A program made the position numbers and the translations under genes. Below are positions 27,171 to 36,381 of a DNA stretch of 59,915 nucleotides, piece by piece. The stretch is from Streptomyces rochei (GTDB lineage: Bacteria; Actinomycetota; Actinomycetes; Streptomycetales; Streptomycetaceae). Every line of letters begins with the position of its first letter. Within the stretch, counting starts at the first letter, position 1. The notes beneath the pieces are model-generated. The model saw only the letters and a program-made list of their open reading frames with translations. It was not told the origin of the DNA and did no database searches. The DNA lies in contig MUMD01000006.1 of NCBI GenBank assembly GCA_002155895.1, forward strand, positions 1 through 59,915, given 5' to 3'.

Positions 27171-27596
27171 ATGTCCGCACCCACTTCTCCGACGGATCTG
27201 TACCACCACAGCCTGCACCTGCTGCTCGACAAGGACATCGACGCGTGGGTCGCCCTGTGGGCCGAGGACGGCCTCATGGAGTTCCCGTTCGCTCCCGACG
27301 GCTGGCCGCGGCGTCTGGAGGGCAAGGAGGCCATCGCCGCCTACATGCGCCACTACCCCGACCACATCGACCTGCACGACTTCCCCGACCTGCGGATCCA
27401 CGAGACCACCGATCCGCGGACCATCGTGGTCGAGATGCGCGGCGTCGGCCGTCTGGTGGAGAGCTACGCTCCCTTCGACATGACCTACATCGCCGTCGTG
27501 ACCGTTCACGACGGCCACATCACCTCCTACCGCGACTACTGGAACCCGCTCGGCGTCCAGCAACCCGGCGCCGACTTCACCGGGAGCAGCCGATGA
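27171..27596 (+). CDS. SnoaL-like protein (copy 2)
   Basis: 141 aa, same fold and landmarks as the 21.8-kb protein (LLLDKDIDAWVALWAEDG, EFPFAPDGWPRRLEG, ITSYRDYWNPLG). GGAGG lies 8 nt before the ATG. Stop overlaps the next start (ATGA). Similarity to copy 1 is moderate, so the duplication is old or the two cassettes came in separately. Confidence 0.87.
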   Translation: MSAPTSPTDLYHHSLHLLLDKDIDAWVALWAEDGLMEFPFAPDGWPRRLEGKEAIAAYMRHYPDHIDLHDFPDLRIHETTDPRTIVVEMRGVGRLVESYAPFDMTYIAVVTVHDGHITSYRDYWNPLGVQQPGADFTGSSR

Positions 27597-28441
27597 GCAC
27601 CACGGGCACCACACTGGTCATCGGCGCCACCGGCACCACCGGAAGCCGTACCGTCGCACAGCTGACGGCCGCGGGACACCGCGTCAAAGCCGCCGGCCGC
27701 CGGGCCACCCCGGTCGCCGACGCCGAGCCGGTCCGCTTCGACTGGTACTCCCCCGCCACCCACGCGGCCGCCCTCGACGGCGTCGACCGCGTCTACCTCG
27801 TCCCGCCGCTGGGCGACTCCGACCCCGCGGCGACCATGCTGCCGTTCCTCCGGCAGGCCCGCACGGCCGGCGTGCACCGCGCGGTGCTGCTGAGCTCCTC
27901 GGCCATCCCCGAGGGCGGCCCGGCGGTGGGGACGGTGCACCGGGCCCTGCCCGGACTCTTCGCGCGGTGGGCGGTACTGCGGCCCTCGTGGTTCATGCAG
28001 AACTTCACCGGTACGCACGCGCACGCGCGCAGCATCCGCGACGAGGGCAGCATCTGGACCGCCACCGAAAGCGGCCGGGTCGGCTTCATCGACGCCGAGG
28101 ACATCGCGGCCGTCGCCGTCCGCGCTCTGACCGACGAGCAAGCCCCCAACACCGATCTCCTCCTCACCGGACCCGAGGCACTCGGCTACGACGACATCGC
28201 CGCGATCGTCACCGAGGTCACCGGGCGGCCCGTCGTCCACCGCCGTCTGTCCTACGAGCAGATGCGTGACCGCCTCACGGCGCAGGTGCCCGTGGAGTTC
28301 GCCGCATTGCTGGCCGGCATGGACCGCGCCATCGCCGCAGGGGCGGAGGACCGCATCACCGACACCGTCCTCCGTCTCACGGGTCGGCCCCCGCGCACCT
28401 TCCGGGCCCTCCTCGAGAGCGAGACGCGAAGCGGCAGCTGA
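27593..28441 (+). CDS. NmrA-like NAD(P)-binding protein (copy 2)
   Basis: 282 aa. Nucleotide motif VIGATGTTG, then RFDWYSPATH, DRVYLVPP, LRPSWFMQNF, FIDAEDIAAVAV, LLTGPEALGY. Clear paralogue of the 22.2-kb protein, again overlapping its SnoaL partner by 4 nt. Regulated by the divergent TetR through the tandem operators. Function: probable NAD(P)H-dependent reductase. Confidence 0.88.
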   Translation: MSTTGTTLVIGATGTTGSRTVAQLTAAGHRVKAAGRRATPVADAEPVRFDWYSPATHAAALDGVDRVYLVPPLGDSDPAATMLPFLRQARTAGVHRAVLLSSSAIPEGGPAVGTVHRALPGLFARWAVLRPSWFMQNFTGTHAHARSIRDEGSIWTATESGRVGFIDAEDIAAVAVRALTDEQAPNTDLLLTGPEALGYDDIAAIVTEVTGRPVVHRRLSYEQMRDRLTAQVPVEFAALLAGMDRAIAAGAEDRITDTVLRLTGRPPRTFRALLESETRSGS

Positions 28442-28612
28442 CGTTCCGGGACGATCAGCAGTTCTGGTCCGAGACCCTTCGCGGGATGCTGCGGGCGTCC
28501 GCCTGCAAGGCAGAGAGACGACAGGTTCCGAGCGGGCGCCCCTCAAGTCCTGAAGCACCCGCTCGAAGTACGGACACCGGGCGACTGACGAACGCCGGCG
28601 GGACGGGCGCTG

Positions 28613-30844
28613 TCAGGGCCGCCGGGACAGCGGCCGGTCCTCCGTCCGGTGTCCTTCCGGTTCCGCGGTGTCGTGGCTGGTCCCGTCCCGCCGGACTCGT
28701 GCCACGCGCACCGGCCACCACATTCCCCGGCCCAGCAGGGCCGCGGCCGCCGGGACCAGCAGGAGTGACACGACGAAGGCGGACAAGAGGATGCCGAGGG
28801 CCGTGGCGAAGCCCAGTTGACGGGTGGAGGGATCCGCGTTCACCGCGAGGCTGCCGAAGGAGGCGGCGAGAACCACACCGGCCGTGGCGACGGCCGGCGC
28901 CGTGTGTCGTACCGCCCGGGCCACGGCGGCACGGACGGAGCCTCCGTGGGCCATCTCCTCACGCAGACGGTCGCTGATCAGAATGTTGTAGTCGGTGCCC
29001 AGCGCCACCACGAACAGGAACAGCACCAGCGGCAGGACGAAGGTCACGCCCGCCTCGCCGCCGATGTGCTGGAAGGCCAGCGCGGAGGCACCGAACGTCG
29101 CCGCGAAGCACAGTCCGACCGCGAGCATCAGCACCACGGGCGCCGCCAAGCTGCGCAACAGCACCACCAAGATCAGTGCGATCAGCGCCGCCGCCACCGG
29201 GAACACCGTCCGCAGGTCCCGGTCCACCGCAGTGGCCACATCGGCGAACACGGCTGCCGTGCCGCCCACGTGCGAGGTGAGGCCGGCGGGCGTCGCTTCC
29301 CGTACGGCTTGGCGCACCGGGCCCGCCACGAGGTCCCGCGCGCGCTGCGACTGGGAGTCCACCGTCAAGTAGGCGTCGAGCCGGGCGGCGGTGCGGTCGG
29401 CGTCGAACACGGGGGCGGCCACCTTGCCCACTCCGTCGACCTCCGACAGCGCCCGGTGCACGACCTCCAGCTCCCTGGAGTCCAGGGTCCGGTCCTCATC
29501 GGCGGTGACGTACACCGTCGTCGGGTCGGACACTCCCGGCGGCAGGGCGCCCGCGATTTCCCTCGCCGTCGCGGCGGCCGCCGTGTCGTGCGGGGTGCCG
29601 CCGGTGCTGAAGTCCATCCGGACGCCCACCACACCGGCCGCCAACGCGCCGAGGAGGGTCACCGACGCCACGAGCACCAGCAGCGGGCGGCGTGCCACCC
29701 ACTCGCCGGTACGGCCCGCCGCGCCGGGCCGCCCGGCCTTCTCCGACAGGATCCGCGACGGCCAGAACATCTTCCGCCCGGTCACCGCCAGCAGCGCCGG
29801 CATCAGCGTCAGGCTCGCCACCAGCATCACCAGCACCGACACCGCCACGGACGGGCCGAGCACCCGGAACTGTCCGAACGTCGCCACACCGAGCGTCGCG
29901 AAGGCCGCCACGATCGTCAGCGCCGCCGAGGTCACCGCCGTGCCCACTCGCCCGGCCACGTCCGCGGCCACCAGGCGATCGTGTTCCTGCGGGCGTCGCC
30001 TCAGCTCCTCACGGAAGCGGAACAGCAGGAAGAGGAAGTAGTCGACGCCGATGCCGACCAGCACGGTGCCGATCATGCTCGGAGTGCCCGGGTCCAGGTC
30101 GAATCCGGTCAGCAGGGCCGCACCCACGACCGTACCGACGGCGGTTCCCCCCACCACGGACACCGCGAACAGCGGCACGAACGCGGCCAGCACACTGCGG
30201 AACACGAACACGTTGATCAGAACGATCAGACCGACCACCAGCAGGCCGACCACCGTCTGTGTGGTCTCCTCCGCGTCGGCGCGGTCCACGACGTCCGCCA
30301 GGCCGCCCGTGAACCCCGTGCGCAGCCCGGCCTCGCCGAACTCCTGCTCGGCACGGTCGTGGAAGACCCGGTACAGGGAATGCATGCTGGGGTCGGTGGA
30401 GTTGCCCCGCAGCCGCGCGTCGAGCAGCGCGAACGATCGGTCCGGGGCGTTCGTCATGAAGGCCACTCGGGGGACCTGGGAGTAGTCCTCGGAGAGCCCC
30501 CGTATCTGCTCGTCCGTCCACGGCATCTGCAGGCGCGTGGCGCTCAGTTCACGCACCGCGACCTTTATGCGCTCCTCGTCCGCGTCCCGCAGGGGCTTGC
30601 CGTCGCGCCGCGCCACCAGCACCGTCACCGCGTTGGCGTCCGGCTCGGCACCGAACTCCTCCTCGGCGACGCGCAACGCCGCGGCCGCGTCGTACTGCGG
30701 TGGCAGGAAGCCGGCACTGTCGGTGTGCGTCACACGGAAGACGAGCGCCTGACCCACGATCGTCACGAAGATGCCGACCACGGCCCACACGATGATGACC
30801 CGCCATGGTCTGCGGGTCGAGTATCCGGTCAGGGAACGGATCAC
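28613..30844 (-). CDS. MMPL/RND-family exporter
   Basis: 743 aa membrane exporter of the MMPL type. GTG start at 30844 with GGAGG 6 nt upstream. N-terminal helix (VIIVWAVVGIFVTIVGQALV), a large outer loop with YDAAAALRVAEEEF, two sterol-sensing-like helix blocks (MIGTVLVGIGVDYFLFLLF and LVLFLFVVALGTDYNILISD), each with the characteristic GTDY/GVDY-type Asp. It exports lipids or drugs by proton motive force. Divergent from a two-component system that probably controls it. Confidence 0.9.
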   Translation of the reverse strand: MIRSLTGYSTRRPWRVIIVWAVVGIFVTIVGQALVFRVTHTDSAGFLPPQYDAAAALRVAEEEFGAEPDANAVTVLVARRDGKPLRDADEERIKVAVRELSATRLQMPWTDEQIRGLSEDYSQVPRVAFMTNAPDRSFALLDARLRGNSTDPSMHSLYRVFHDRAEQEFGEAGLRTGFTGGLADVVDRADAEETTQTVVGLLVVGLIVLINVFVFRSVLAAFVPLFAVSVVGGTAVGTVVGAALLTGFDLDPGTPSMIGTVLVGIGVDYFLFLLFRFREELRRRPQEHDRLVAADVAGRVGTAVTSAALTIVAAFATLGVATFGQFRVLGPSVAVSVLVMLVASLTLMPALLAVTGRKMFWPSRILSEKAGRPGAAGRTGEWVARRPLLVLVASVTLLGALAAGVVGVRMDFSTGGTPHDTAAAATAREIAGALPPGVSDPTTVYVTADEDRTLDSRELEVVHRALSEVDGVGKVAAPVFDADRTAARLDAYLTVDSQSQRARDLVAGPVRQAVREATPAGLTSHVGGTAAVFADVATAVDRDLRTVFPVAAALIALILVVLLRSLAAPVVLMLAVGLCFAATFGASALAFQHIGGEAGVTFVLPLVLFLFVVALGTDYNILISDRLREEMAHGGSVRAAVARAVRHTAPAVATAGVVLAASFGSLAVNADPSTRQLGFATALGILLSAFVVSLLLVPAAAALLGRGMWWPVRVARVRRDGTSHDTAEPEGHRTEDRPLSRRP

Positions 30845-31171
30845 AGAATGCCTCCGGGAAGGGTACGGAAGGCCGGGCGCCACGGAACGTCACGGTCCGA
30901 GGCGGGGCCCGAGCCGGGGCGTCCCGGCACTCGTCCAGCACATCAGCCGGGCGCGGCCCGGAACTCGGAGCCGAGAACGAAAAAGCATCTGGGAGCACGG
31001 CCCCGCATCGTCGCCCCACTGGGAGCCTGCTCCTGGTCGCCCCGTCCGCTCCCGGCCTGGGGAACACGGGGCCCGGCACACCGGAACTATGGGACACTCT
31101 GCGGAAGAACCGCAGGTCACCGCGCTGCCGCTACGGCCACGGGGATGCGGGGACGCGCAGGGAGGGCGGAG
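30845..31171. other. Divergent region between MMPL and histidine kinase
   Basis: About 327 bases with the promoters of the exporter and of the two-component operon. Coding frames run into it from both sides but lose family similarity. No strong dyad recognised. Confidence 0.4.
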
Positions 31172-32446
31172 ATGGGACACAGCGTGAACGAAGGGCACGC
31201 CGTCCGGGCATGGAGCGGTGCCGACGCACCAGGCGCGAAATCGTCGGGTTCCGCGAGCGGGACGGGCCCCGACACGGCCGCGGCGACGAGCCGGGCCGGA
31301 TGGCCGGGACTGTGGACCCAGCACGACGGACTCGTCGCCGCCGGTGCCGCGGCCATCGATCTCGTGGGCTTCACCGTAACCAGCCAGATGGACCAGGGCC
31401 ATGTCCCCGTGGCCGGGTGCCTGGTCACGGTCGTCGCCTCGCTCTTCCTGCCGGCGCGGCGCCGCGCGCCTCTGGCGGTCCTGGTGTGCGTCCTCGCGGC
31501 GAACCTGGCCACCGGCTGGTTCAGTTCCGTGGGCCTGCACTACGGGGCGGCCACGATCATCGCCCTCTACACCGCCGTCCGTCACTCCAGAGCCGTGGTC
31601 GGAGCGACGGCCGTCGTCGGCTGCGTCGCGGTGCTGCACCTGTTCCACCCGGGCAGGCCCGCACCGCCCCTGATCGAACTGGCCCCCAACGCGGTGTCCG
31701 CGCTGTTCGTGGCCGGGGCCGCCGTCGCCGTGGGGCGCTGGCAACACAAGGCCGAGGCCCAGCGGCGGCGACTCGCCGAGCGGGCCGTCTCCGACGAACG
31801 GCGCCGCATCGCCCGGGAACTGCACGACGTCGTCGCCCATCACCTGACCACGATGCAGCTGCTGGCCGGAGGCGCCCGGGCCAACCTCGACCGGTCCCCG
31901 GAGGCGGCCCGCGAGGCACTCGTCGCCCTCGAGGGCTCCGGCCGCTCCGCTCTGCATGAGATGCGTCATCTGCTCGACGTACTGCGGGCCGGCGACGAGG
32001 GCGGGGAAGAGGGGCGAGAAGGCGCGACGACCGCACCGCAGCCCGGCATCGGCGACCTCGACCGCCTCGTCGAGGACAGTCGCCGCGCCGGTCTGCCCAC
32101 CACGCTCACCACGGAGGGCGACCTCCAGTCGCTGCCGCCCGGTGTCGCGCTCACCGTCTTCCGCATCGTCCAGGAAGCTCTCACCAACGCCCGCAAGCAC
32201 GCCGGCCACGGCGCACAGGTCGACGTGGAACTCACCCGCACCGTGCACGAGGTCCGGGTCACCGTCACGGACGACGGCCCGCGTCCCGGCCACTTCGTCG
32301 CCCGCGGCACGGGCCACGGGCTCGTGGGGATGCGCGAGCGCGTGGTCCTGCACGGCGGCACCCTGCGGGTCGGACCGGTGAGCGGCGGATTCGCCGTCCG
32401 CGCCTGTCTTCCCCTGCCCGCCGACCGCCAGGAGTCGTACACGTGA
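31172..32446 (+). CDS. NarL-type sensor histidine kinase
   Basis: 424 aa. ATG at 31172 with GGAGG 6 nt upstream. Four to five membrane helices between about residues 52 and 190, then a HisKA_3 dimerisation domain with His218 in RELHDVVAHH, and a HATPase with VQEALTNARKHA and GHGLVGMRERV. No large outer sensor loop, so it may sense the membrane. Overlaps the response regulator gene (GTGA). Confidence 0.92.
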   Translation: MGHSVNEGHAVRAWSGADAPGAKSSGSASGTGPDTAAATSRAGWPGLWTQHDGLVAAGAAAIDLVGFTVTSQMDQGHVPVAGCLVTVVASLFLPARRRAPLAVLVCVLAANLATGWFSSVGLHYGAATIIALYTAVRHSRAVVGATAVVGCVAVLHLFHPGRPAPPLIELAPNAVSALFVAGAAVAVGRWQHKAEAQRRRLAERAVSDERRRIARELHDVVAHHLTTMQLLAGGARANLDRSPEAAREALVALEGSGRSALHEMRHLLDVLRAGDEGGEEGREGATTAPQPGIGDLDRLVEDSRRAGLPTTLTTEGDLQSLPPGVALTVFRIVQEALTNARKHAGHGAQVDVELTRTVHEVRVTVTDDGPRPGHFVARGTGHGLVGMRERVVLHGGTLRVGPVSGGFAVRACLPLPADRQESYT

Positions 32447-33120
32447 GCGCGATCGTGAAGGTTCTCATCGCCGACGACCAGCCCCTCGTGCGACGCGGCC
32501 TCGCCCTGATGCTGGATCCCGAACCCGGCTTCCAGGTCGTGGCCGAGGCCGGGGACGGCGCCGAGGCGCTCCGTCTGGCCCACACACACCGGCCGAACGT
32601 GGTCATCATGGACATCCGCATGCCGGTCCTGGACGGTATCGCCGCCACCGAACGGCTGAGCACCGAACTGCCTGACTGCCGGGTCCTGGCCCTGAGCACC
32701 TTCGACATGGACGAGTACGTGGTGGACGCCCTCAGGGCGGGGGCGTGCGGTTTCCTGCCCAAGGACATCTCGCCCGAGGACCTCGTCGCCGCCCTGCACG
32801 TCGTCCACGAAGGCGAGGCGATCCTCGCCCCACGGCTCCTGACCCGCCTCATCTCCACGCACGTCAAGGCCCACGCCCACCGGTCACGGCCCTCGGTTCC
32901 CCCCGACGCCGAGGAACTCACCCCGCGTGAGCGGGAGGTGTGGCGGCTGATCGCCGGAGGACTGGACAACACGGAGATAGCCGAACGGCTGGGGGTGAGC
33001 GGCTCCACCGTGAAGAACCACATCACCGGCCTCTTCGCCAAGCTGCGGGTCAGGGACCGGGCCCAAGCCGTCATCGCGGCCTACGAGACGGGCCTGGTCA
33101 CGGCGCAGCGCGAGACGTAG
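32443..33120 (+). CDS. NarL/FixJ response regulator
   Basis: 225 aa. Receiver domain with acidic pocket ADDQ and phosphorylated Asp57 (VIMDIRMPVLDG), and Lys in FLPKDIS; C-terminal LuxR HTH (LTPREREVWRLIAGGLDNTE, then IAERLGVSGSTVKNHI). GTG start overlaps the kinase stop. Likely target: the divergent MMPL exporter and its own operon. Confidence 0.92.
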   Translation: MSAIVKVLIADDQPLVRRGLALMLDPEPGFQVVAEAGDGAEALRLAHTHRPNVVIMDIRMPVLDGIAATERLSTELPDCRVLALSTFDMDEYVVDALRAGACGFLPKDISPEDLVAALHVVHEGEAILAPRLLTRLISTHVKAHAHRSRPSVPPDAEELTPREREVWRLIAGGLDNTEIAERLGVSGSTVKNHITGLFAKLRVRDRAQAVIAAYETGLVTAQRET

Positions 33121-33243
33121 ACCCCGGCTGCGGCAGCGGAAGCCGAGAAGGGGCGGCACGCGGGATCACGAGGTGACGCGCCGAGGGCACGTCACCTGCC
33201 TCGAGCCGACCCCGACCGAGGAAGAGGACCCGGCGCCCGACCC

Positions 33244-33912
33244 TCAGCCCGGACGGCGCGCTCGCAGGCCCTCGATGAGCAGACCCAGCCCGTACTCGAA
33301 GTGACGGTCGAAGTCCGTGCTGGCCATCGCGGACAACGCGGTGTGCAGGTGGGGATACGAGCCGTCCGTCACCGCGGAGCGCAGCAGTCCGGCGGCGTCC
33401 GCTCCGCCGTTCTCCCCCGACCGGGCGGCCTGCTCCTCCAGGGTGTGGCCGACGGTGAAGTTCGACAGCGCGTAGAGCGTCCGGGCCGCGTCGTCCGCGG
33501 GGAAGCCCGCGTCGAGCAGGACGCCGACCAGTGCCTCGGAGAAACCGAGGACGTTGCCGCCCGTCGGGTGGGTCCCGGCGAACACCCGCGCGCCGTCGCG
33601 GTGGTTGAGCAGCGCCGTGCGCAGGGCGCGCGCGAAGTCCGCCACCCGCTCGTGCCACGGCGCGCCGTCGGTCGCCAGGACCTTCTCGGTCACGCCCTCC
33701 ATCATCTGCTCCGACATGGCCGTGAGCAGGTCCTGCTTGGTGGCGTAGTAGCGGTACAGGGCGCCGGCCCGCACCTCCATCGCGTCCGCGAGGCGCCGCA
33801 TGGTGAGGGCGTCGAGGCCCGCCTCGTCCAGCAGTTCCAGTGCGGTGCGCAGGGTGCGGGGGCTGTCGATGCGCGAGGGGCGCCCCCGTGACCGGGTTGA
33901 CGAGGAGTTCAT
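33244..33912 (-). CDS. TetR-family repressor (TetR class, TetR_C_1-like)
   Basis: 222 aa. HTH LTMRRLADAMEVRAGALYRY, then YATKQDLLTAMSEQMM. C-terminal part with NHRDGARVFAGTHP matches the tetracycline-repressor-type domain. ATG at 33912 lies 7 nt after a TATACT -10 box (33920-33925), and GAGG sits only 1 nt before it, so it is probably leaderless. It must control the divergent FAD monooxygenase through the perfect 34-bp palindrome. Confidence 0.9.
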   Translation of the reverse strand: MNSSSTRSRGRPSRIDSPRTLRTALELLDEAGLDALTMRRLADAMEVRAGALYRYYATKQDLLTAMSEQMMEGVTEKVLATDGAPWHERVADFARALRTALLNHRDGARVFAGTHPTGGNVLGFSEALVGVLLDAGFPADDAARTLYALSNFTVGHTLEEQAARSGENGGADAAGLLRSAVTDGSYPHLHTALSAMASTDFDRHFEYGLGLLIEGLRARRPG

Positions 33913-33923
33913 GCCTCGCAGTA

Positions 33924-33957
33924 TAGTGAACAGCGTTCACGTGAACGCTGTTCACTA
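33924..33957. promoter_or_regulatory. Perfect 34-bp palindromic TetR operator
   Basis: TAGTGAACAGCGTTCAC (33924-33940) is followed at once by its exact reverse complement (33941-33957). Each half holds a smaller 6-3-6 palindrome: GTGAAC-AGC-GTTCAC (33927-33941) and GTGAAC-GCT-GTTCAC (33941-33955). So two operators abut and share one base. Confidence 0.9.
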
Positions 33958-33987
33958 ATTGTGCGTGATACGAGAGGGCGACCCTCC

Positions 33988-35517
33988 ATGAAGGACGACG
34001 TGATCATTGCGGGCGGCGGCCCCACCGGACTCATGCTCGCCTGCGAGCTGGCCCTGGCGGGGGTGCGCACCCGGATCCTGGAGCGCCGCGTCGAGCCGCA
34101 GCGCGACTCCCGGGCGCTGACCCTGCACCCCCGCAGTCTGGAGCTGCTGGATCAGCGGGGCCTGCTCGACCGCTTCCTGCCGCTCGGCCGCACGGTCCCC
34201 GGCTGGCACTTCGCCCAGCTGCCGACCCGGCTCGACTTCTCCCGGCTCGACTCCCGGCACGGCTACACGCTGTTCCTCGCCCAGGCGCGCACCGAGGCGC
34301 TGCTGGCACAACGGGCCGCCGAACTGGGGGTGCGGATCAGCCGTGGCCACGAGGTCGTCGGCGTGCGTCAGGACGAGCACGGGGTCGAGGCGGACGTACG
34401 GGGACCGGACGGCGCCGAGACGGTCCGGGCTCAGTACGCGGTCGGCTGCGACGGCGGACGCAGTGTGGTCCGGCGGGCCGCCGGCATCGGTTTCCCCGGC
34501 ACCGACGAGACGCTCACCGGAGTCCTCGGTGACTTCGCGGTCGTGGACACCGACCCCGCCGCCCTCGACGCCGCGCGGGCCGCGGGCGTGCTGGTGGCGC
34601 CGCTGGAAGGCGGCGTCACCCGGCTGGTCCTGGTGGATCCGGAACGGATGCGCGTGCCGGCCACGGAACCGGTGACCCTGGAGGAGTTCCGCCAGATCCT
34701 GCTCCGGATGTGCGGCACCGACCTCGGCGTCGCCGACCCCCGCTGGCTCTCCCGCTTCGGCAACGCCACCCGGCTCGCGGACCGGTACCGGGCCGGACGC
34801 CTCCTGGTGGCGGGGGATGCCGCTCACATCCACTTCCCCGCCGCCGGCCAGGGCCTCAACACCGGCCTCCAGGACGCCATGAACCTGGGCTGGAAGCTGG
34901 CCGCCGCCGTCCAGGGCTGGGCCCGCCCCGGCCTCCTGGACAGCTACGACGCCGAGCGCCGCCCGGTGGGCCGCAGGGTGACCGAGAACACGGAGGTCCA
35001 GACCCTCCTCATGGAACTCACCCTCGTCCCCCGGTACGAACGTCCCGCCGCCGCCCTGCGGGGCCTGATGGACGAACTCCTGGGCCAGGACGAGGTCAAC
35101 CGCACGCTCGCCGGCCGGGTCTCCGCACTGGACACCGCCTACCCTCCCACGGACGCCGACGCCGATCCCCTGGTGGGACGACGGATGCCGGACATCACGC
35201 TGACGGTCGCGGGCTCGTCCGCCACCCGGTTCTACGACCTCCTGCACCCCGCCCGGTTCGTCCACCTCGACCTGGCCCCCGACCCCACGGCGACCGCCGG
35301 TCCGGAACCCGACGCACGCCTCACCAGCGCTGTGGTGACCGACCACGAAGACCGCCCGGACCTGCGGGGAACGACCGAGATCCTCATCCGCCCGGACGGT
35401 CACATCGCCTGGACCACCCGCACCACCGACCAGACCGCGCGCCAGGCCGAACGCCTGACGGCCCTCACCCGGTCACTGGGCCGCCGACACACCCTCGGCG
35501 AGTGCCCTACCGGTTGA
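33988..35517 (+). CDS. Class A FAD monooxygenase (Rox/RdmE-like)
   Basis: 509 aa flavoprotein aromatic hydroxylase. ATG at 33988 with GAGAGGG 9 nt upstream. FAD motifs: GGGPTGLMLACELA (about 8-21), DG motif GCDGGRSVVRRAAGI, and GDAAHIHFPAAGQGLNTGLQ. C-terminal thioredoxin-like domain ends in LIRPDGHIAWTTR. The sequence recalls rifampin monooxygenase Rox (RTEAL for VITERLL, LSRFGNATR for LSRFGDATR) but also polyketide hydroxylases, so the substrate is not fixed. An Arr homologue lies just downstream on the other strand. Repressed, very likely, by the divergent TetR. Confidence 0.9.
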   Translation: MKDDVIIAGGGPTGLMLACELALAGVRTRILERRVEPQRDSRALTLHPRSLELLDQRGLLDRFLPLGRTVPGWHFAQLPTRLDFSRLDSRHGYTLFLAQARTEALLAQRAAELGVRISRGHEVVGVRQDEHGVEADVRGPDGAETVRAQYAVGCDGGRSVVRRAAGIGFPGTDETLTGVLGDFAVVDTDPAALDAARAAGVLVAPLEGGVTRLVLVDPERMRVPATEPVTLEEFRQILLRMCGTDLGVADPRWLSRFGNATRLADRYRAGRLLVAGDAAHIHFPAAGQGLNTGLQDAMNLGWKLAAAVQGWARPGLLDSYDAERRPVGRRVTENTEVQTLLMELTLVPRYERPAAALRGLMDELLGQDEVNRTLAGRVSALDTAYPPTDADADPLVGRRMPDITLTVAGSSATRFYDLLHPARFVHLDLAPDPTATAGPEPDARLTSAVVTDHEDRPDLRGTTEILIRPDGHIAWTTRTTDQTARQAERLTALTRSLGRRHTLGECPTG

Positions 35518-35624
35518 GACCATGGAGACGTCTGCCGATCGACGTGCGTGGGCCTGTCAGGAACAGCGTCGGGTCTCGCGCGAGCGGTAAGCGCCGTCAC
35601 GAAGCAGTGGTGGGCCCGTCCCGG

Positions 35625-36035
35625 TCAGTTGACGATCTCGGCACGCTCGTCCTGACGCATGGCCGCCAGCCGGTCGCGCCACATCTTGAGGGCCTCAGGC
35701 GTCTGCCGTGTCCAGTCGGTGACTTCACCCACGATCCGCAGCGGCTCCTTGCTGCGGTAAGAGCGGGTGAGATTGCCGGGAAACTTCTTGTCGGTGACGT
35801 TCGGATCGTTCTCGAACTCGCCGGTCGGTTCGACGAGATACACGCGCGGCTCTCCGTCACCTGCCGCAAGTTCGGCGGCGAGGCCGGCGCCGTCGCGCAA
35901 CGCGGTGAAGTAGATGTGGTTCATCACGATCTCGGGCCGGTAGTTGGAACGAAAACCGGCGGTGAGATGGTCCCCGACTTGCAAGGCCGCCTTTGTACCG
36001 TGAAAGAACGGACCCTCGTCCAAGACCTTCTGCAT
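35625..36035 (-). CDS. arr: Rifampin ADP-ribosyltransferase (Arr)
   Basis: 136 aa, near the usual size (about 140). It transfers ADP-ribose from NAD to rifampin and inactivates it. Key residues are present: His12 in FFHGTKA, Tyr42 in HIYFTA, Asp77 in ENDPNV; also YLVEPTGEF and KFPGNLTRSYRSKEPLRIVG. The N-terminus is a few residues shorter than known Arr proteins. No ribosome site; a TAACCT box 6 nt before the ATG (36042-36047) suggests leaderless expression. The upstream side is bounded by an IS256-type remnant starting about 32 nt away. No rifamycin-associated element is seen. Same resistance theme as the neighbouring monooxygenase, if that is Rox-like. Confidence 0.9.
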   Translation of the reverse strand: MQKVLDEGPFFHGTKAALQVGDHLTAGFRSNYRPEIVMNHIYFTALRDGAGLAAELAAGDGEPRVYLVEPTGEFENDPNVTDKKFPGNLTRSYRSKEPLRIVGEVTDWTRQTPEALKMWRDRLAAMRQDERAEIVN

Positions 36036-36066
36036 CGCAGCAGGTTACCGCAGTGAGCAGACGGGC

Positions 36067-36380
36067 GAGGGAAGGCTGCTGCAGCGGCTGACCAATCGGC
36101 TGCTGGAGTCCGCTCTCGAAGGTGAGAACACCTACCACCTCAGCCAGGACAAGCACGATCCGACGGGCAAGGACGGTGGCAACTCCCGCAACGGCAAACG
36201 CCCCCGCGGCCGGGAGGCCGCCTTCGAGCCGAAGATCGTCAAGAAGCCGCAGAAACGCCTGACCGGCGTCGACGAGATGGGATGCCGCTGGTCGCGAAGG
36301 GCCTGACCGCCGATGAGGTGCAGGCCCGCCTTGCGGAGGATTATGGCGCCGAGGTGGGCCCCGCGGTCTCGACGGCGTGC
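36067..36380 (+). pseudogene. IS256-family transposase remnant
   Basis: N-terminal transposase sequence LLQRLTNRLLESALEGE, then DKHDPTGKDGGNSRNGK and KIVKKPQKRLTGVDEM, all typical of IS256 Mutator-type enzymes. The part between GNSRNG and FEPKIVKK is shorter than usual (internal deletion). A -1 frameshift follows VDEM at about 36280, after which MPLVAKGLTADEVQARLAED continues in another frame. No catalytic DDE region or terminal repeats remain. It lies between arr and the GlxA-like gene and touches the latter's stop. Confidence 0.8.
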
Positions 36381-36381
36381 A

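Noticed and set aside
28817-31171. Long open frame in front of the histidine kinase
   Set aside because: It is antisense to the MMPL gene. High GC removes stops; there is no family similarity. ATG 31172 has GGAGG.
33913-36120. Rifamycin-associated element before arr or the monooxygenase
   Set aside because: I compared the known inverted-repeat pattern (GGGGCTTGCG..CAAGGCCC type) with both upstream regions and found no match.
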